A DNA stretch of 64,000 nt from Hydractinia symbiolongicarpus (Eukaryota; Cnidaria; Hydrozoa; Anthoathecata; Hydractiniidae), in contig NC_079887.1 of assembly GCF_029227915.1 (NCBI RefSeq), positions 1,302,001 to 1,366,000 on the forward strand, read 5' to 3'. Below, in pieces: positions 12,298 to 26,586 of the stretch. The position numbers and the translations under genes are program-made. Position 1 is the stretch's first letter, and each line of letters opens with the position of its first letter. A model generated the notes under the pieces. The model saw only the letters and a list, made by a program, of their open reading frames with translations. It was not told where the DNA came from and ran no database searches.

Positions 12298-14949
12298 AAA
12301 AGTATACAAAGAAAGTACCCAGGGTGTAAACTCATTTCTCGAACGATTTTTTAAATTATTTTTTCACCACTAAAACGCATGAGACTTGCAGTTTTCAAAA
12401 ATGTTTTCATTTTTGATGAGACGCTGAATAAAAGAAGTTTAATTGCCGGCAAACGAAAACCTGCGATTTCCCGTAAATCCCGGACTCGGGCCGTATAGTC
12501 AAAAGTATACAAAGAAAGTACCCAGGGAGTAAACTCATTTCCCAAAAGATTATATAAATTATTATTTCACCACTAAAGCCCATGAAACTGGTAGTTTTTA
12601 AGAATGTTTTCATTTTTGATGAGACGCTGAATAAAAGAAGTTTAATCGCCGGCAAACGAAAACCTGCGATTTCCCGTAAATCCCGGGCTTGGCCCGTATA
12701 GTCAAAAGTATACAAAGATAGTACCCAGGGTGTAAACTCATTTCTCGAACGATTTTTTAAATTAATTTTTCACCACTAAAACGCATGAGACTTGTAGTTT
12801 TCAGAAATCTTTTCATTTTTGATGAGACGCCTAATAAAAGAGGTTTAATCTCCGGCAAACGAAATCCCGCGATTTCCCGTAAATCCCGGGCTTGGCCCGT
12901 ATAGTCGAATGTATACAAAGAAAGTACCCAGGAAGTAAACTCATTTCCCGAACGATTTTTTAAATTACTTTTTCACCACTAAAACGCATGATACTTGTAG
13001 TTTTCAAAAATGTTTTCATTTCTGATGAGACGCTGAATAAAAGAAGTTTAATCGCCGGCAAACGAAAACCTGCGATTTCCCGTAAATCCCGGACTCGGCC
13101 CCTATAGTCAAAAGTATACAAAGAAAGTACCCAGGGTGTAAACTCATTTCTCGAACGATTTTTTAAATTATTTTTTCACCACTAAAACGCATGAGACTTG
13201 CAGTTTTCAAAAATGTTTTCATTTTTGATGAGACGCTGAATAAAAAAAGTTTAATTGCCGGCAAACGTAAACCTGCGATTTCCCGTAAATCCCGGACTCG
13301 GCCCGTATAGTCAAAAGTATACAAAGAAAGTACCCAGGGAGTAAACTCATTTCCCAAAAGATTATATAAATTATTATTTCACCACTAAAGCCCATGAGAC
13401 TGGTAGTTTTTAAAAATGTTTTCATTTTTGATGAGACGCTGAATAAAAGAAGTTTAATCGCCGGCAAACGAAAACCTGCGATTTCCCGTAAATCCCGGAC
13501 TCGGCCCGTATAGTCAAAAGTATACAAAGATAGTACCCAGGGAGTAAACTCATTTCCCGAAGTTTTTTTTAAATTATTTTTACACCACTAAAACGCATGA
13601 GACTTGTAGTTTTCAGAAATCTTTTCATTTTTGATGAGACGCTTAATGAATGTGGTTTAATCGCCGGCAAACGAAAACCTGCGATTTCCCGTAACTCCCG
13701 GACTCGGCCCCTATAGTCAAAAGTATACAAAGAAAGTACCCAGGGTGTAAACTCATTTCTCGTACGATTTTTTATATTATTTTTTCACCACTAAAACGCA
13801 TGAGACTTGCAGTTTTCAAAAATGTTTTCATTTTTGATGAGACGCTGAATAAAAGAAGTTTAATTGCCAGCAAACGAAAACCTGCGATTTCCCGTAAATC
13901 CCGGACTCGGCCCGTATAGTCAAAAGTATACAAAGAAAGTACCCAGGGAGTAAACTCATTTCCCAAAAGATTATATAAATTATTATTTCACCACTAAAGC
14001 CCATGAGACTGGTAGTTTTTAAAAATGTTTTCATTTTTGATGAGACGCTGAATAAAAGAAGTTTAATCGCCGGCAAACAAAAACCCGCGATTTCCCGTAA
14101 ATCCCGGACTCGACCCGCATAGTCAAAAGTATACAAAGAAAGTACCCAGGGAGTAAACTCATTTCCCGAACGATTTTTTAAATTATTTTTTCACCACTAA
14201 AACGCATGAGACTTTTAGTTTTCAGAAATGTTTTCATTTTTGATGAGACGCTTAATAAAAGAGGTTTAATCGCCGGCAAACAAAATCCCGCGATTTTCCG
14301 TAAATCCCGGGCTTGGCCGGTATAGTCGAATGTATACAAAGAAAGTACCCAGGAAGTAAACTCATTTCCCGAACGATTTTTTAAAATTACTTTTTCACCA
14401 CTAAAACGCATGATACTTGTAGTTTTCAAAAATGTTTTCATTTCTGGTGAGACGCTGAATGAAAGAAGTTTAATCGCCGGCAAACGAAAACCCGCGATTT
14501 CCCGTAAATCCCGGGCTTGGCCCGTATAGTCAAAAGTATACAAAGATAGTACCCAGGGAGTAAACTCATTTCCCGAACGATTTTTTAAATTATTTTTACA
14601 CCACTAAAACGCATGAGACTTGTAGTTTTCAGAAATCTTTTCATTTTTGATGAGACGCTTAATGAAAGTGGTTTAATCGCCGGCAAACGAAAACCTGCGA
14701 TTTCCTGTAAATCCCGGACTCGGCCCCTATAGTCAAAAGTATACAAAGAAAGTACCCAGGGTGTAAACTCATTTCTCGAACGATTTTTTAAATTATTTTT
14801 TCACCACTAAAACGCATGAGACTTGCAGTTTTCAAAAATGTTTTCATTTTTGATGAGACGCTGAATAAAAGAAGTTTAATTGCCAGCAAACGAAAACCTG
14901 CGATTTCCCGTAAATCCCGGACTCGGCCCGTATAGTCAAAAGTATACAA
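12298..14949 (+). repeat. Mixed satellite monomers, including a partial 3-mer duplication
   Basis: About 13 monomers related to the flanking HORs. Segments starting near 13.19 and 13.80 kb match at an offset of 609 bp (3 x 203). Monomers with agactggtag and gattatataaatt alternate with gcatgatacttg monomers. A one-base insertion (ttaaaattac near 14392) marks one monomer. No other feature is visible. Confidence 0.82.
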
Positions 14950-17900
14950 AGAAAGTACCCAGGGAGTAAACTCATTTCCCAAAAGATTATATAAATTATT
15001 ATTTCACCACTAAAGTCCATGAGACTGGTAGTTTTTAAAAATGTTTTCATTTTTGATGAGACGCTGAATAAAAGAAGTTTAATCGCCGGCAAACGAAAAC
15101 CCGCGATTTCCCGTAAATCCCGGACTCGACCAATATAGTCAAAAGTATACAAAGAAAGTACCCAGGGTGTAAACTCATTTCTCGAACGATTTTTTAAATT
15201 ATTTTTTCACCACTAAAACGCATGAGACTTGCAGTTTTCAAAAATGTTTTCATTTTTGATGAGACGCTGAATAAAAGAAGTTTAAACGCCGGCAAACGAA
15301 AACCTGCGATTTCCCGTAAATCCCGGACTCGGCCCGTATAGTCAAAAGTATACAAAGAAAGTACCCAGGGAGTAAACTCATTTCCCAAACGATTATATAA
15401 ATTACTATTTCACCACTAAAGCCCATGAGACTTGTAGTTTTTAAAAATGTTTTCATTTTTGATGAGACGCTGAATAAAAGAAGTTTAATCGCCGGCAAAC
15501 GAAAACCCGCGATTTCCCGTAAATCCCGGACTCGGCCCGTATAGTCAAAAGTATACAAGGAAAGTACCCAGTGAGTAAACTCATTTCCCGAACAAATTTT
15601 TAAATTATTTTTTCACCACTAAAACGCATGAGACTTGTAGTTTTCAGAAATGTTTTCATTTTTGATGAGACGCTTAATGAAAGTGGTTTAATCGCCGGCA
15701 AACGAAAACCCGCCATTTCCCGTAAACCACGGACTCGGCCCGCATAGTCAAAAGTATACAAAGAAAGTACCCAGGGAGTAAACTTATTTCCCGAACGATT
15801 TTTTAAATTATTTTTTCACCACTAAAACGCATGAGACTTGTAGTTTTCAGAAATGTTTTCATTTTTGATGAGACGCCTAATAAAAGAGGTTTAATCGCCG
15901 GCAAACGAAATCCCGCGATTTCCCGTAAATCCCGGGCTTGGCCCGTATAGTCGAATGTATACAAAGAAAGTACCCAGGAAGTAAACTCATTTCCCGAACG
16001 ATTTTTTAAATTACTTTTTCACCACTAAAACGCATGATACTTGTAGTTTTCAAAAATGTTTTCATTTCTGATGAGACGCTGAATAAAAGAAGTTTAATCG
16101 CCGGCAAACGAAAACCCGCGATTTCCCGTAAATCCCGGGCTTTGCCCGTATAGTCAAAAGTATACAAAGATAGTAACCAGGGAGTAAACTCATTTCCCGA
16201 ACGATTTTTTAAATTATTTTTACACCACTAAAACGCATGAGACTTGTAGTTTTCAGAAATCTTTTCATTTTTGATGAGACGCTTAATGAATGTGGTTTAA
16301 TCGCCGGCAAACGAAAACCTGCGATTTCCCGTAAATCCCGGACTCGGCCCCTATAGTCAAAAGTATACAAAGAAAGTACCCAGGGTGTAAACTCATTTCT
16401 CGAACGATTTTTTAAATTATTTTTTCACCACTAAAACGCATGAGACTTGCAGTTTTCAAAAATGTTTTCCTTTTTGATGAGACGCTGATTAAAAGAAGTT
16501 TAATCGCCGGCAAACGAAAACCTGCGATTTCCCGTAAATCCCGGACTCGGCCCGTATAGTCAAAAGTATACAAAGAAAGTACCCAGGGAGTAAACTCATT
16601 TCCAAAAAGATTATATAAATTATTATTTCACCACTAAAGCCCATGAGACTTGTAGTTTTCAGAAATGTTTTCATTTTTGATGAGACGCTTAATGAAAGTG
16701 GTTTAATCGCCGGCAAACGAAAACCCGCCATTTCCCGTAAACCCCGGACTCGGCCCGCATAGTCAAAAGTATACAAAGAAAGTACCCAGGGAGTAAACTC
16801 ATTTCCCAAAAGATTATATAAATTATTATTTCACCACTAAAGCCCATGAGACTGGTAGTTTTTAAAAATGTTTTCATTTTTGATGAGACGCTGAATAAAA
16901 GAAGTTTAATCGCCGGCAAACGAAAACCCGCGATTTCCCGTAAATCCCGGACTCGACCCCTATAGTCAAAAGTATACAAAGAAAGTACCCAGGGTGTAAA
17001 CTCATTTCTCGAACGATTTTTTAAATTATTTTTTCACCACTAAAACGCATGAGACTTGCAGTTTTCAAAAATGTTTTCATTTTTGATGAGACGCTGAATA
17101 AAAGAAGTTTAAACGCCGGCAAACGAAAACCTGCGATTTCCCGTAAATCCCGGACTCGGCCCGTATAGTCAAAAGTATACAAAGAAAGTACCCAGGGAGT
17201 AAACTCATTTCCCAAACGATTATATAAATTACTATTTCACCACTAAAGCCCATGAGACTTGTAGTTTTTAAAAATGTTTTCATTTTTGATGAGACGCTGA
17301 ATAAAAGAAGTTTAATCGCCGGCAAACGAAAACCCGCGATTTCCCGTAAATCCCGGACTCGGCCCGTATAGTCAAAAGTATACAAGGAAAGTACCCAGTG
17401 AGTAAACTCATTTCCCGAACAAATTTTTAAATTATTTTTTCACCACTAAAACGCATGAGACTTGTAGTTTTCAGAAATGTTTTCATTTTTGATGAGACGC
17501 TTAATGAAAGTGGTTTAATCGCCGGCAAACGAAAACCCGCCATTTCCCGTAAACCACGGACTCGGCCCGCATAGTCAAAAGTATACAAAGAAAGTACCCA
17601 GGGAGTAAACTTATTTCCCGAACGATTTTTTAAATTATTTTTTCACCACTAAAACGCATGAGACTTGTAGTTTTCAGAAATGTTTTCATTTTTGATGAGA
17701 CGCCTAATAAAAGAGGTTTAATCGCCGGCAAACGAAATCCCGCGATTTCCCGTAAATCCCGGGCTTGGCCCGTATAGTCGAATGTATACAAAGAAAGTAC
17801 CCAGGAAGTAAACTCATTTCCCGAACGATTTTTTAAATTACTTTTTCACCACTAAAACGCATGATACTTGTAGTTTTCAAAAATGTTTTCATTTCTGATG

Positions 17901-20430
17901 AGACGCTGAATAAAAGAAGTTTAATCGCCGGCAAACGAAAACCCGCGATTTCCCGTAAATCCCGGGCTTGGCCCGTATAGTCAAAAGTATACAAAGATAG
18001 TAACCAGGGAGTAAACTCATTTCCCGAACGATTTTTTAAATTATTTTTACACCACTAAAACGCATGAGACTTGTAGTTTTCAGAAATCTTTTCATTTTTG
18101 ATGAGACGCTTAATGAATGTGGTTTAATCGCCGGCAAACGAAAACCTGCGATTTCCCGTAAATCCCGGACTCGGCCCCTATAGTCAAAAGTATACAAAGA
18201 AAGTACCCAGGGTGTAAACTCATTTCTCGAACGATTTTTTAAATTATTTTTTCACCACTAAAACGCATGAGACTTGCAGTTTTCAAAAATGTTTTCCTTT
18301 TTGATGAGACGCTGATTAAAAGAAGTTTAATCGCCGGCAAACGAAAACCTGCGATTTCCCGTAAATCCCGGACTCGGCCCGTATAGTCAAAAGTATACAA
18401 AGAAAGTACCCAGGGAGTAAACTCATTTCCAAAAAGATTATATAAATTATTATTTCACCACTAAAGCCCATGAGACTTGTAGTTTTCAGAAATGTTTTCA
18501 TTTTTGATGAGACGCTTAATGAAAGTGGTTTAATCGCCGGCAAACGAAAACCCGCCATTTCCCGTAAACCCCGGACTCGGCCCGCATAGTCAAAAGTATA
18601 CAAAGAAAGTACCCAGGGAGTAAACTCATTTCCCAAAAGATTATATAAATTATTATTTCACCACTAAAGCCCATGAGACTGGTAGTTTTTAAAAATGTTT
18701 TCATTTTTGATGAGACGCTGAATAAAAGAAGTTTAATCGCCGGCAAACGAAAACCCGCGATTTCCCGTAAATCCCGGACTCGACCCCTATAGTCAAAAGT
18801 ATACAAAGAAAGTACCCAGGGTGTAAACTCATTTCTCGAACGATTTTTTAAATTATTTTTTCACCACTAAAACGCATGAGACTTGCAGTTTTCAAAAATG
18901 TTTTCATTTTTGATGAGACGCTGAATAAAAGAAGTTTAAACGCCGGCAAACGAAAACCTGCGATTTCCCGTAAATCCCGGACTCGGCCCGTATAGTCAAA
19001 AGTATACAAAGAAAGTACCCAGGGAGTAAACTCATTTCCCAAACGATTATATAAATTACTATTTCACCACTAAAGCCCATGAGACTTGTAGTTTTTAAAA
19101 ATGTTTTCATTTTTGATGAGACGCTGAATAAAAGAAGTTTAATCGCCGGCAAACGAAAACCCGCGATTTCCCGTAAATCCCGGACTCGGCCCGTATAGTC
19201 AAAAGTATACAAGGAAAGTACCCAGTGAGTAAACTCATTTCCCGAACAAATTTTTAAATTATTTTTTCACCACTAAAACGCATGAGACTTCTAGTTTTCA
19301 GAAATGTTTTCATTTTTGATGAGACGCTTAATGAAAGTGGTTTAATCGCCGGCAAACGAAAACCCGCCATTTCCCGTAAACCACGGACTCGGCCCGCATA
19401 GTCAAAAGTATACAAAGAAAGTACCCAGGGAGTAAACTTATTTCCCGAACGATTTTTTAAATTATTTTTTCACCACTAAAACGCATGAGACTTGTAGTTT
19501 TCAGAAATGTTTTCATTTTTGATGAGACGCCTAATAAAAGAGGTTTAATCGCCGGCAAACGAAATCCCGCGATTTCCCGTAAATCCCGGGCTTGGCCCGT
19601 ATAGTCGAATGTATACAAAGAAAGTACCCAGGAAGTAAACTCATTTCCCGAACGATTTTTTAAATTACTTTTTCACCACTAAAACGCATGATACTTGTAG
19701 TTTTCAAAAATGTTTTCATTTCTGATGAGACGCTGAATAAAAGAAGTTTAATCGCCGGCAAACGAAAACCCGCGATTTCCCGTAAATCCCGGGCTTGGCC
19801 CGTATAGTCAAAAGTATACAAAGATAGTAACCAGGGAGTAAACTCATTTCCCGAACGATTTTTTAAATTATTTTTACACCACTAAAACGCATGAGATTTG
19901 TAGTTTTCAGAAATCTTTTCATTTTTGATGAGACGCTTAATGAATGTGGTTTAATCGCCGGCAAACGAAAACCTGCGATTTCCCGTAAATCCCGGACTCG
20001 GCCCCTATAGTCAAAAGTATACAAAGAAAGTACCCAGGGTGTAAACTCATTTCTCGAACGATTTTTTAAATTATTTTTTCACCACTAAAACGCATGAGAC
20101 TTGCAGTTTTCAAAAATGTTTTCCTTTTTGATGAGACGCTGATTAAAAGAAGTTTAATCGCCGGCAAACGAAAACCTGCGATTTCCCGTAAATCCCGGAC
20201 TCGGCCCGTATAGTCAAAAGTATACAAAGAAAGTACCCAGGGAGTAAACTCATTTCCAAAAAGATTATATAAATTATTATTTCACCACTAAAGCCCATGA
20301 GACTTGTAGTTTTCAGAAATGTTTTCATTTTTGATGAGACGCTTAATGAAAGTGGTTTAATCGCCGGCAAACGAAAACCCGCCATTTCCCGTAAACCCCG
20401 GACTCGGCCCGCATAGTCAAAAGTATACAA
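14950..20430 (+). repeat. 9-mer higher-order repeat, 3 x 1827 bp
   Basis: Three consecutive copies at about 14950-16776, 16777-18603 and 18604-20430, offset exactly 9 x 203. Shared markers are gtttaaacgccgg, aaaccacggactcgg, agatagtaaccaggg, ttttcctttttgatg and gctgattaaaag. Only scattered private changes were seen: gaccaatatag near 15129 in copy 1, gggctttgcccg near 16139 in copy 1, acttctag near 19288 and gagatttgtag near 19895 in copy 3. This is the best-homogenised block in the left half. Confidence 0.93.
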
Positions 20431-21939
20431 AGAAAGTACCCAGGGAGTAAACTCATTTCCCGAACGATTTTTTAAATTATTTTTTCACCACTAAAACGCA
20501 TGAGACTTGTAGTTTTCAAAAATGTTTTTATTTTTGATGAGACGCTGAATAAAAGAAGTTTAATCGCTGGCAAACGAAAACCTGCGATTTCCGTAAATCC
20601 CGGACTCGGCCCGTATAGTCAAAAGTATATAAAGAAAGTACCCAGGGTGTAAACTCATTTCCCGAACGATTTTTTAAATTATTATTTCACCACTAAAGCC
20701 AATGAGACTTGTAGTATTTAAAAATATTTTCATTTTTGATGAGACGCTGAATAAAAGAAGTTTAATCGCCGGCAAACGAAAACCCGCGACTTCACGTAAA
20801 TCCCGGACTCGGCCCGTATAGTCAAAAGTATACAAAGAAAGTACCCAGGGAGTAAACTCATTTCCCGAACGATTTTTTAAATTATTTTTTCACCACTAAA
20901 ATGCATGAGACTTGTAATTTTAAAAAATGTTTTCATTTTTGATGAGACGCTGAATAAAAGAAGTTTAATCGCCGGCAAACGAAAACCTGCGATTTCCCGT
21001 AAATCCCGGACTCGGCCCGTATAGCCAAAAGTATACAAAGAAAGTACCCGGGGTGTAAACTCATTTCTGAACGATTTTTTAAATTATTATTTCACCACTA
21101 AATCCCATGAGACTTGTAGTTTTTAAAAATGTTTTCATATTTGATGAGACGCTGAATAAAAGAAGTTTAATTGCCGGCAAACGAAAACCCGCGACTTCCC
21201 GTAAATCCCGGACTCGGCCCGTATAGGCAAAAGTATACAAAGAAAGTACCCAGGGAGTAAACTCATTTCCCGAACGATTTTTTAAATTATTTTTACACCA
21301 CTAAAACGCATGAGACTTGTAGTTTTCAGAAATCTTTTCATTTTTGATGAGACGCTTAATGAATGTGGTTTAATCGCCGGCAAACGAAAACCTGCGATTT
21401 CCCGTAAATCCCGGACTCGGCCCCTATATTCAAAAGTATACAAAGAAAGTACCCAGGGTGTAAACTCATTTCTCGAACGATTTTTTAAATTATTTTTTCA
21501 CCACTAAAACGCATGAGACTTGCAGTTTTCAAAAATGTTTTCCTTTTTGATGAGACGCTGAATAAAAGAAGTTTAATCGCCGGCAAACGAAAACCTGCGA
21601 TTTCCCGTAAATCCCGGACTCGGCCCGTATAGTCAAAAGTATACAAAGAAAGTACCCAGGGAGTAAACTCATTTCCCAAAAGATTATATAAATTATTATT
21701 TCACCACTAAAGCCCATGAGACTGGCAGTTTTTAAAAATGTTTTCATTTTTGATGAGACGCTGAATAAAAGAAGTTTAATCGCCGGCAAACGAAAACCCG
21801 CGATTTCCCGTAAATCCCGGACTCGGCCCGTATAGTCAAAAGTATACAAGGAAAGTACCCAGTGAGTAAACTCATTTCCCGAACAAATTTTTAAATTATT
21901 TTTTCACCACTAAAACGCATGAGACTTGTAGTTTTCAGA
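20431..21939 (+). repeat. Mixed satellite monomers with a segment shared with 1.83-2.39 kb
   Basis: The piece at about 20707-21270 matches about 1828-2391 at an offset of 18879 bp (93 x 203). It shares gtatttaaaaatattttc, catttctgaacg, catatttgatgag and tataggcaaaag. The copies differ at several sites, so the exchange is older than the local HORs. The rest are ordinary monomers. Confidence 0.8.
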
Positions 21940-24900
21940 AATGTTTTCATTTTTGATGAGACGCTTAATGAAAGTGGTTTAATCGCCGGCAAACGAAAAC
22001 CCGCCATTTCCCGTAAACCCCGGACTCGGTCCGCATAGTCAAAAGTATACAAAGAAAGTACCCAGGGAGTAAACCCATTTCCCGAACGATTTTTTAAATT
22101 ATTTTTTCACCACTAAAACGCATGGGACTTGTAGTTTTCAAAAATGTTTTCATTTTTGATGAGACGCTGAATAACAGAAGTTTAATCGCTGGCAAACGAA
22201 AACCTGCGATTTCCGTAAATCCCGGACTCGGCCCGTATAGTCAAAAGTATATAAAGAAAGTACCCAGGGTGTAAACTCATTTCCCGAACGATTTTTTAAA
22301 TTAATTATTTCACCACTAAAGCCAATGAGACTTGTAGTATTTAAAAATATTTTCATTTTTGATGAGACGCTGAATAAAAGAAGTTTAATCGCCGGCAAAC
22401 GAAAACCCGCGACTTCACGTAAATCCCGGACTCGGCCCGTACAGTCAAAAGTATACAAAGAAAGTACCCAGGGAGTAAACTCATTTCCCGAACGATTTTT
22501 TAAATTATTTTTTCACCACTAAAACGCATGAGACTTGTAATTTTAAAAAATGTTTTCATTTTTGATGAGACGCTGAATAAAAGAAGTTTAATCGCCGGCA
22601 AACGAAAACCTGCAATTTCCCGTAAATCCCGGACTTGGCCCGTATAGTCAAAAGTATACAAGGAAAGTACCCAGTGAGTAAACTCATTTCCCGAACAAAT
22701 TTTTAAATTATTTTTTCACCACTAAAACGCATGAGACTTGTAGTTTTCAGAAATGTTTTCATTTTTGATGAGACGCTTAATGAAAGTGGTTTAATCGCCG
22801 GCAAACGAAAACCCGCCATTTCCCGTAAACCCCGGACTCGGCCCGCATAGTCAAAAGTATACAAAGAAAGTACCCACGGAGTAAACTCATTTCCCGAACG
22901 ATTTTTTAAATTATTTTTTCACCACTAAAACGCATGAGACTTGTAGTTTTCAAAAATGTTTTCATTTTGGATGAGACGCTGAATAAAAGAAGTTTAATCG
23001 CTGGCAAACGAAAACCTGCGATTTCCGTAAATCCCGGACTCGGCCCGTATAGTCAAAAGTATATAAAGAAAGTACCCAGGGTGTAAACTCATTTCCCGAA
23101 CGATTTTTTAAATTATTATTTCACCACTAAAGCCAATGAGACTTGTAGTATTTAAAAATATTTTCATTTTTGATGAGACGCTGAATAAAAGAAGTTTAAT
23201 CGCCGGCAAACGAAAACCCGCGACTTCACGTAAATCCCGGACTCGGCCCGTATAGTCAAAAGTATACAAAGAAAGTACCCAGGGAGTAAACTCATTTCCC
23301 GAACAATTTTTTAAATTATTTTTTCACCACTAAAACGCATGAGACTTGTAATTTTAAAAAATGTTTTCATTTTTGATGAGACGCTGAATAAAAGAAGTTT
23401 AATCGCCGGCAAACGAAAACCTGCAATTTCCCGTAAATCCCGGACTCGGCCCGTATAGCCAAAAGTATACAAAGAAAGTACCCGGGGTGTAAACTCATTT
23501 CTGAACGATTTTTTAAATTATTATTTCACCACTAAATCCCATGAGACTTGTAGTTTTTAAAAATGTTTTCATATTTGATGAGACGCTGAATAAAAGAAGT
23601 TTAATCGCCGGCAAACGAAAACCCGCGATTTCCCGTAAATCCCGCGCTTGGCCCGTATAGTCGAATGTATACAAAGAAAGTACCCTGTGAGTAAACTTAT
23701 TTCCGAAACGATTTTTTCAATTATCTTTGCACCACTAAAACGCATGAGACTTGCAGTTTTCAAAAATGTTTTCATTTTTGATGAGACGCTTAATAAAAGA
23801 GGTTTAATCGCCGGCAAACGAAATCCCGCGATTTCCCGTAAATCCCGGGCTTGGCCCGTATAGTCGAATGTATACAAAGAAAGTACCCAGGGAGTAAACT
23901 CATTTCCCAAACGATTTTTTAAATTTTTTTTTTACCACTAAAACGCATGAGACTTGTAGTTTTTAAAAATGTTTTCATTTTTGATGAGACGCTTAATGAA
24001 AGTGGTTTAATCGCCGGCAAACGAAAACCCGCCATTTCCCGTAAACCCCGGACTCGGTCCGCATAGTCAAAAGTATACAAAGAAAGTACCCAGGGAGTAA
24101 ACCCATTTCCCGAACGATTTTTTAAATTATTTTTTCACCACTAAAACGCATGGGACTTGTAGTTTTCAAAAATGTTTTCATTTTTGATGAGACGCTGAAT
24201 AACAGAAGTTTAATCGCTGGCAAACGAAAACCTGCGATTTCCGTAAATCCCGGACTCGGCCCGTATAGTCAAAAGTATATAAAGAAAGTACCCAGGGTGT
24301 AAACTCATTTCCCGAACGATTTTTTAAATTAATTATTTCACCACTAAAGCCAATGAGACTTGTAGTATTTAAAAATATTTTCATTTTTGATGAGACGCTG
24401 AATAAAAGAAGTTTAATCGCCGGCAAACGAAAACCCGCGACTTCACGTAAATCCCGGACTCGGCCCGTACAGTCAAAAGTATACAAAGAAAGTACCCAGG
24501 GAGTAAACTCATTTCCCGAACGATTTTTTAAATTATTTTTTCACCACTAAAACGCATGAGACTTGTAATTTTAAAAAATGTTTTCATTTTTGATGAGACG
24601 CTGAATAAAAGAAGTTTAATCGCCGGCAAACGAAAACCTGCAATTTCCCGTAAATCCCGGACTTGGCCCGTATAGTCAAAAGTATACAAGGAAAGTACCC
24701 AGTGAGTAAACTCATTTCCCGAACAAATTTTTAAATTATTTTTTCACCACTAAAACGCATGAGACTTGTAGTTTTCAGAAATGTTTTCATTTTTGATGAG
24801 ACGCTTAATGAAAGTGGTTTAATCGCCGGCAAACGAAAACCCGCCATTTCCCGTAAACCCCGGACTCGGCCCGCATAGTCAAAAGTATACAAAGAAAGTA

Positions 24901-25780
24901 CCCACGGAGTAAACTCATTTCCCGAACGATTTTTTAAATTATTTTTTCACCACTAAAACGCATGAGACTTGTAGTTTTCAAAAATGTTTTCATTTTGGAT
25001 GAGACGCTGAATAAAAGAAGTTTAATCGCTGGCAAACGAAAACCTGCGATTTCCGTAAATCCCGGACTCGGCCCGTATAGTCAAAAGTATATAAAGAAAG
25101 TACCCAGGGTGTAAACTCATTTCCCGAACGATTTTTTAAATTATTATTTCACCACTAAAGCCAATGAGACTTGTAGTATTTAAAAATATTTTCATTTTTG
25201 ATGAGACGCTGAATAAAAGAAGTTTAATCGCCGGCAAACGAAAACCCGCGACTTCACGTAAATCCCAGACTCGGCCCGTATAGTCAAAAGTATACAAAGA
25301 AAGTACCCAGGGAGTAAACTCATTTCCCGAACGATTTTTTAAATTATTTTTTCACCACTAAAACGCATGAGACTTGTAATTTTAAAAAATGTTTTCATTT
25401 TTGATGAGACGCTGAATAAAAGAAGTTTAATCGCCGGCAAACGAAAACCTGCAATTTCCCGTAAATCCCGGACTCGGCCCGTATAGCCAAAAGTATACAA
25501 AGAAAGTACCCGGGGTGTAAACTCATTTCTGAACGATTTTTTAAATTATTATTTCACCACTAAATCCCATGAGACTTGTAGTTTTTAAAAATGTTTTCAT
25601 ATTTGATGAGACGCTGAATAAAAGAAGTTTAATCGCCGGCAAACGAAAACCCGCGATTTCCCGTAAATCCCGCGCTTGGCCCGTATAGTCGAATGTATAC
25701 AAAGAAAGTACCCTGTGAGTAAACTTATTTCCGAAACGATTTTTTCAATTATCTTTGCACCACTAAAACGCATGAGACTT
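21940..25780 (+). repeat. 10-mer higher-order repeat, about 2 x 2028 bp
   Basis: About 21940-23750 reappears 2028 bp later, up to about 25780. The offset is 10 x 203 - 2; two monomers carry one-base deletions (gatttccgtaaatcc and aaattaattatttc are among the indel markers). Shared variants include actcggtccgcatag (22025 and 24053), gcatgggacttg, ctgaataacagaag, cccgtacagtc and cattttggatgag. The second copy is cut short by the next duplication. Confidence 0.9.
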
Positions 25781-26586
25781 GTAGTTTTCAAAAATGTTTT
25801 CATTTTGGATGAGACGCTGAATAAAAGAAGTTTAATCGCTGGCAAACGAAAACCTGCGATTTCCGTAAATCCCGGACTCGGCCCGTATAGTCAAAAGTAT
25901 ATAAAGAAAGTACCCAGGGTGTAAACTCATTTCCCGAACGATTTTTTAAATTATTATTTCACCACTAAAGCCAATGAGACTTGTAGTATTTAAAAATATT
26001 TTCATTTTTGATGAGACGCTGAATAAAAGAAGTTTAATCGCCGGCAAACGAAAACCCGCGACTTCACGTAAATCCCGGACTCGGCCCGTATAGTCAAAAG
26101 TATACAAAGAAAGTACCCAGGGAGTAAACTCATTTCCCGAACGATTTTTTAAATTATTTTTTCACCACTAAAACGCATGAGACTTGTAATTTTAAAAAAT
26201 GTTTTCATTTTTGATGAGACGCTGAATAAAAGAAGTTTAATCGCCGGCAAACGAAAACCTGCAATTTCCCGTAAATCCCGGACTCGGCCCGTATAGCCAA
26301 AAGTATACAAAGAAAGTACCCGGGGTGTAAACTCATTTCTGAACGATTTTTTAAATTATTATTTCACCACTAAATCCCATGAGACTTGTAGTTTTTAAAA
26401 ATGTTTTCATATTTGATGAGACGCTGAATAAAAGAAGTTTAATCGCCGGCAAACGAAAACCCGCGATTTCCCGTAAATCCCGCGCTTGGCCCGTATAGTC
26501 GAATGTATACAAAGAAAGTACCCTGTGAGTAAACTTATTTCCGAAACGATTTTTTCAATTATCTTTGCACCACTAAAACGCATGAG
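24967..26586 (+). repeat. 4-mer tandem duplication, 2 x 810 bp
   Basis: Unit 24967-25776 is repeated at 25777-26586, offset 4 x 203 - 2. Diagnostic cattttggatgag occurs at 24991 and 25801, and both units carry gatttccgtaaatcc, gcgacttcacg, tatagccaaaag and atctttgcaccac. The junction at 25776/25777 joins the end of one unit to the start of the next in monomer phase and overprints the end of the 2028-bp repeat. Confidence 0.88.
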
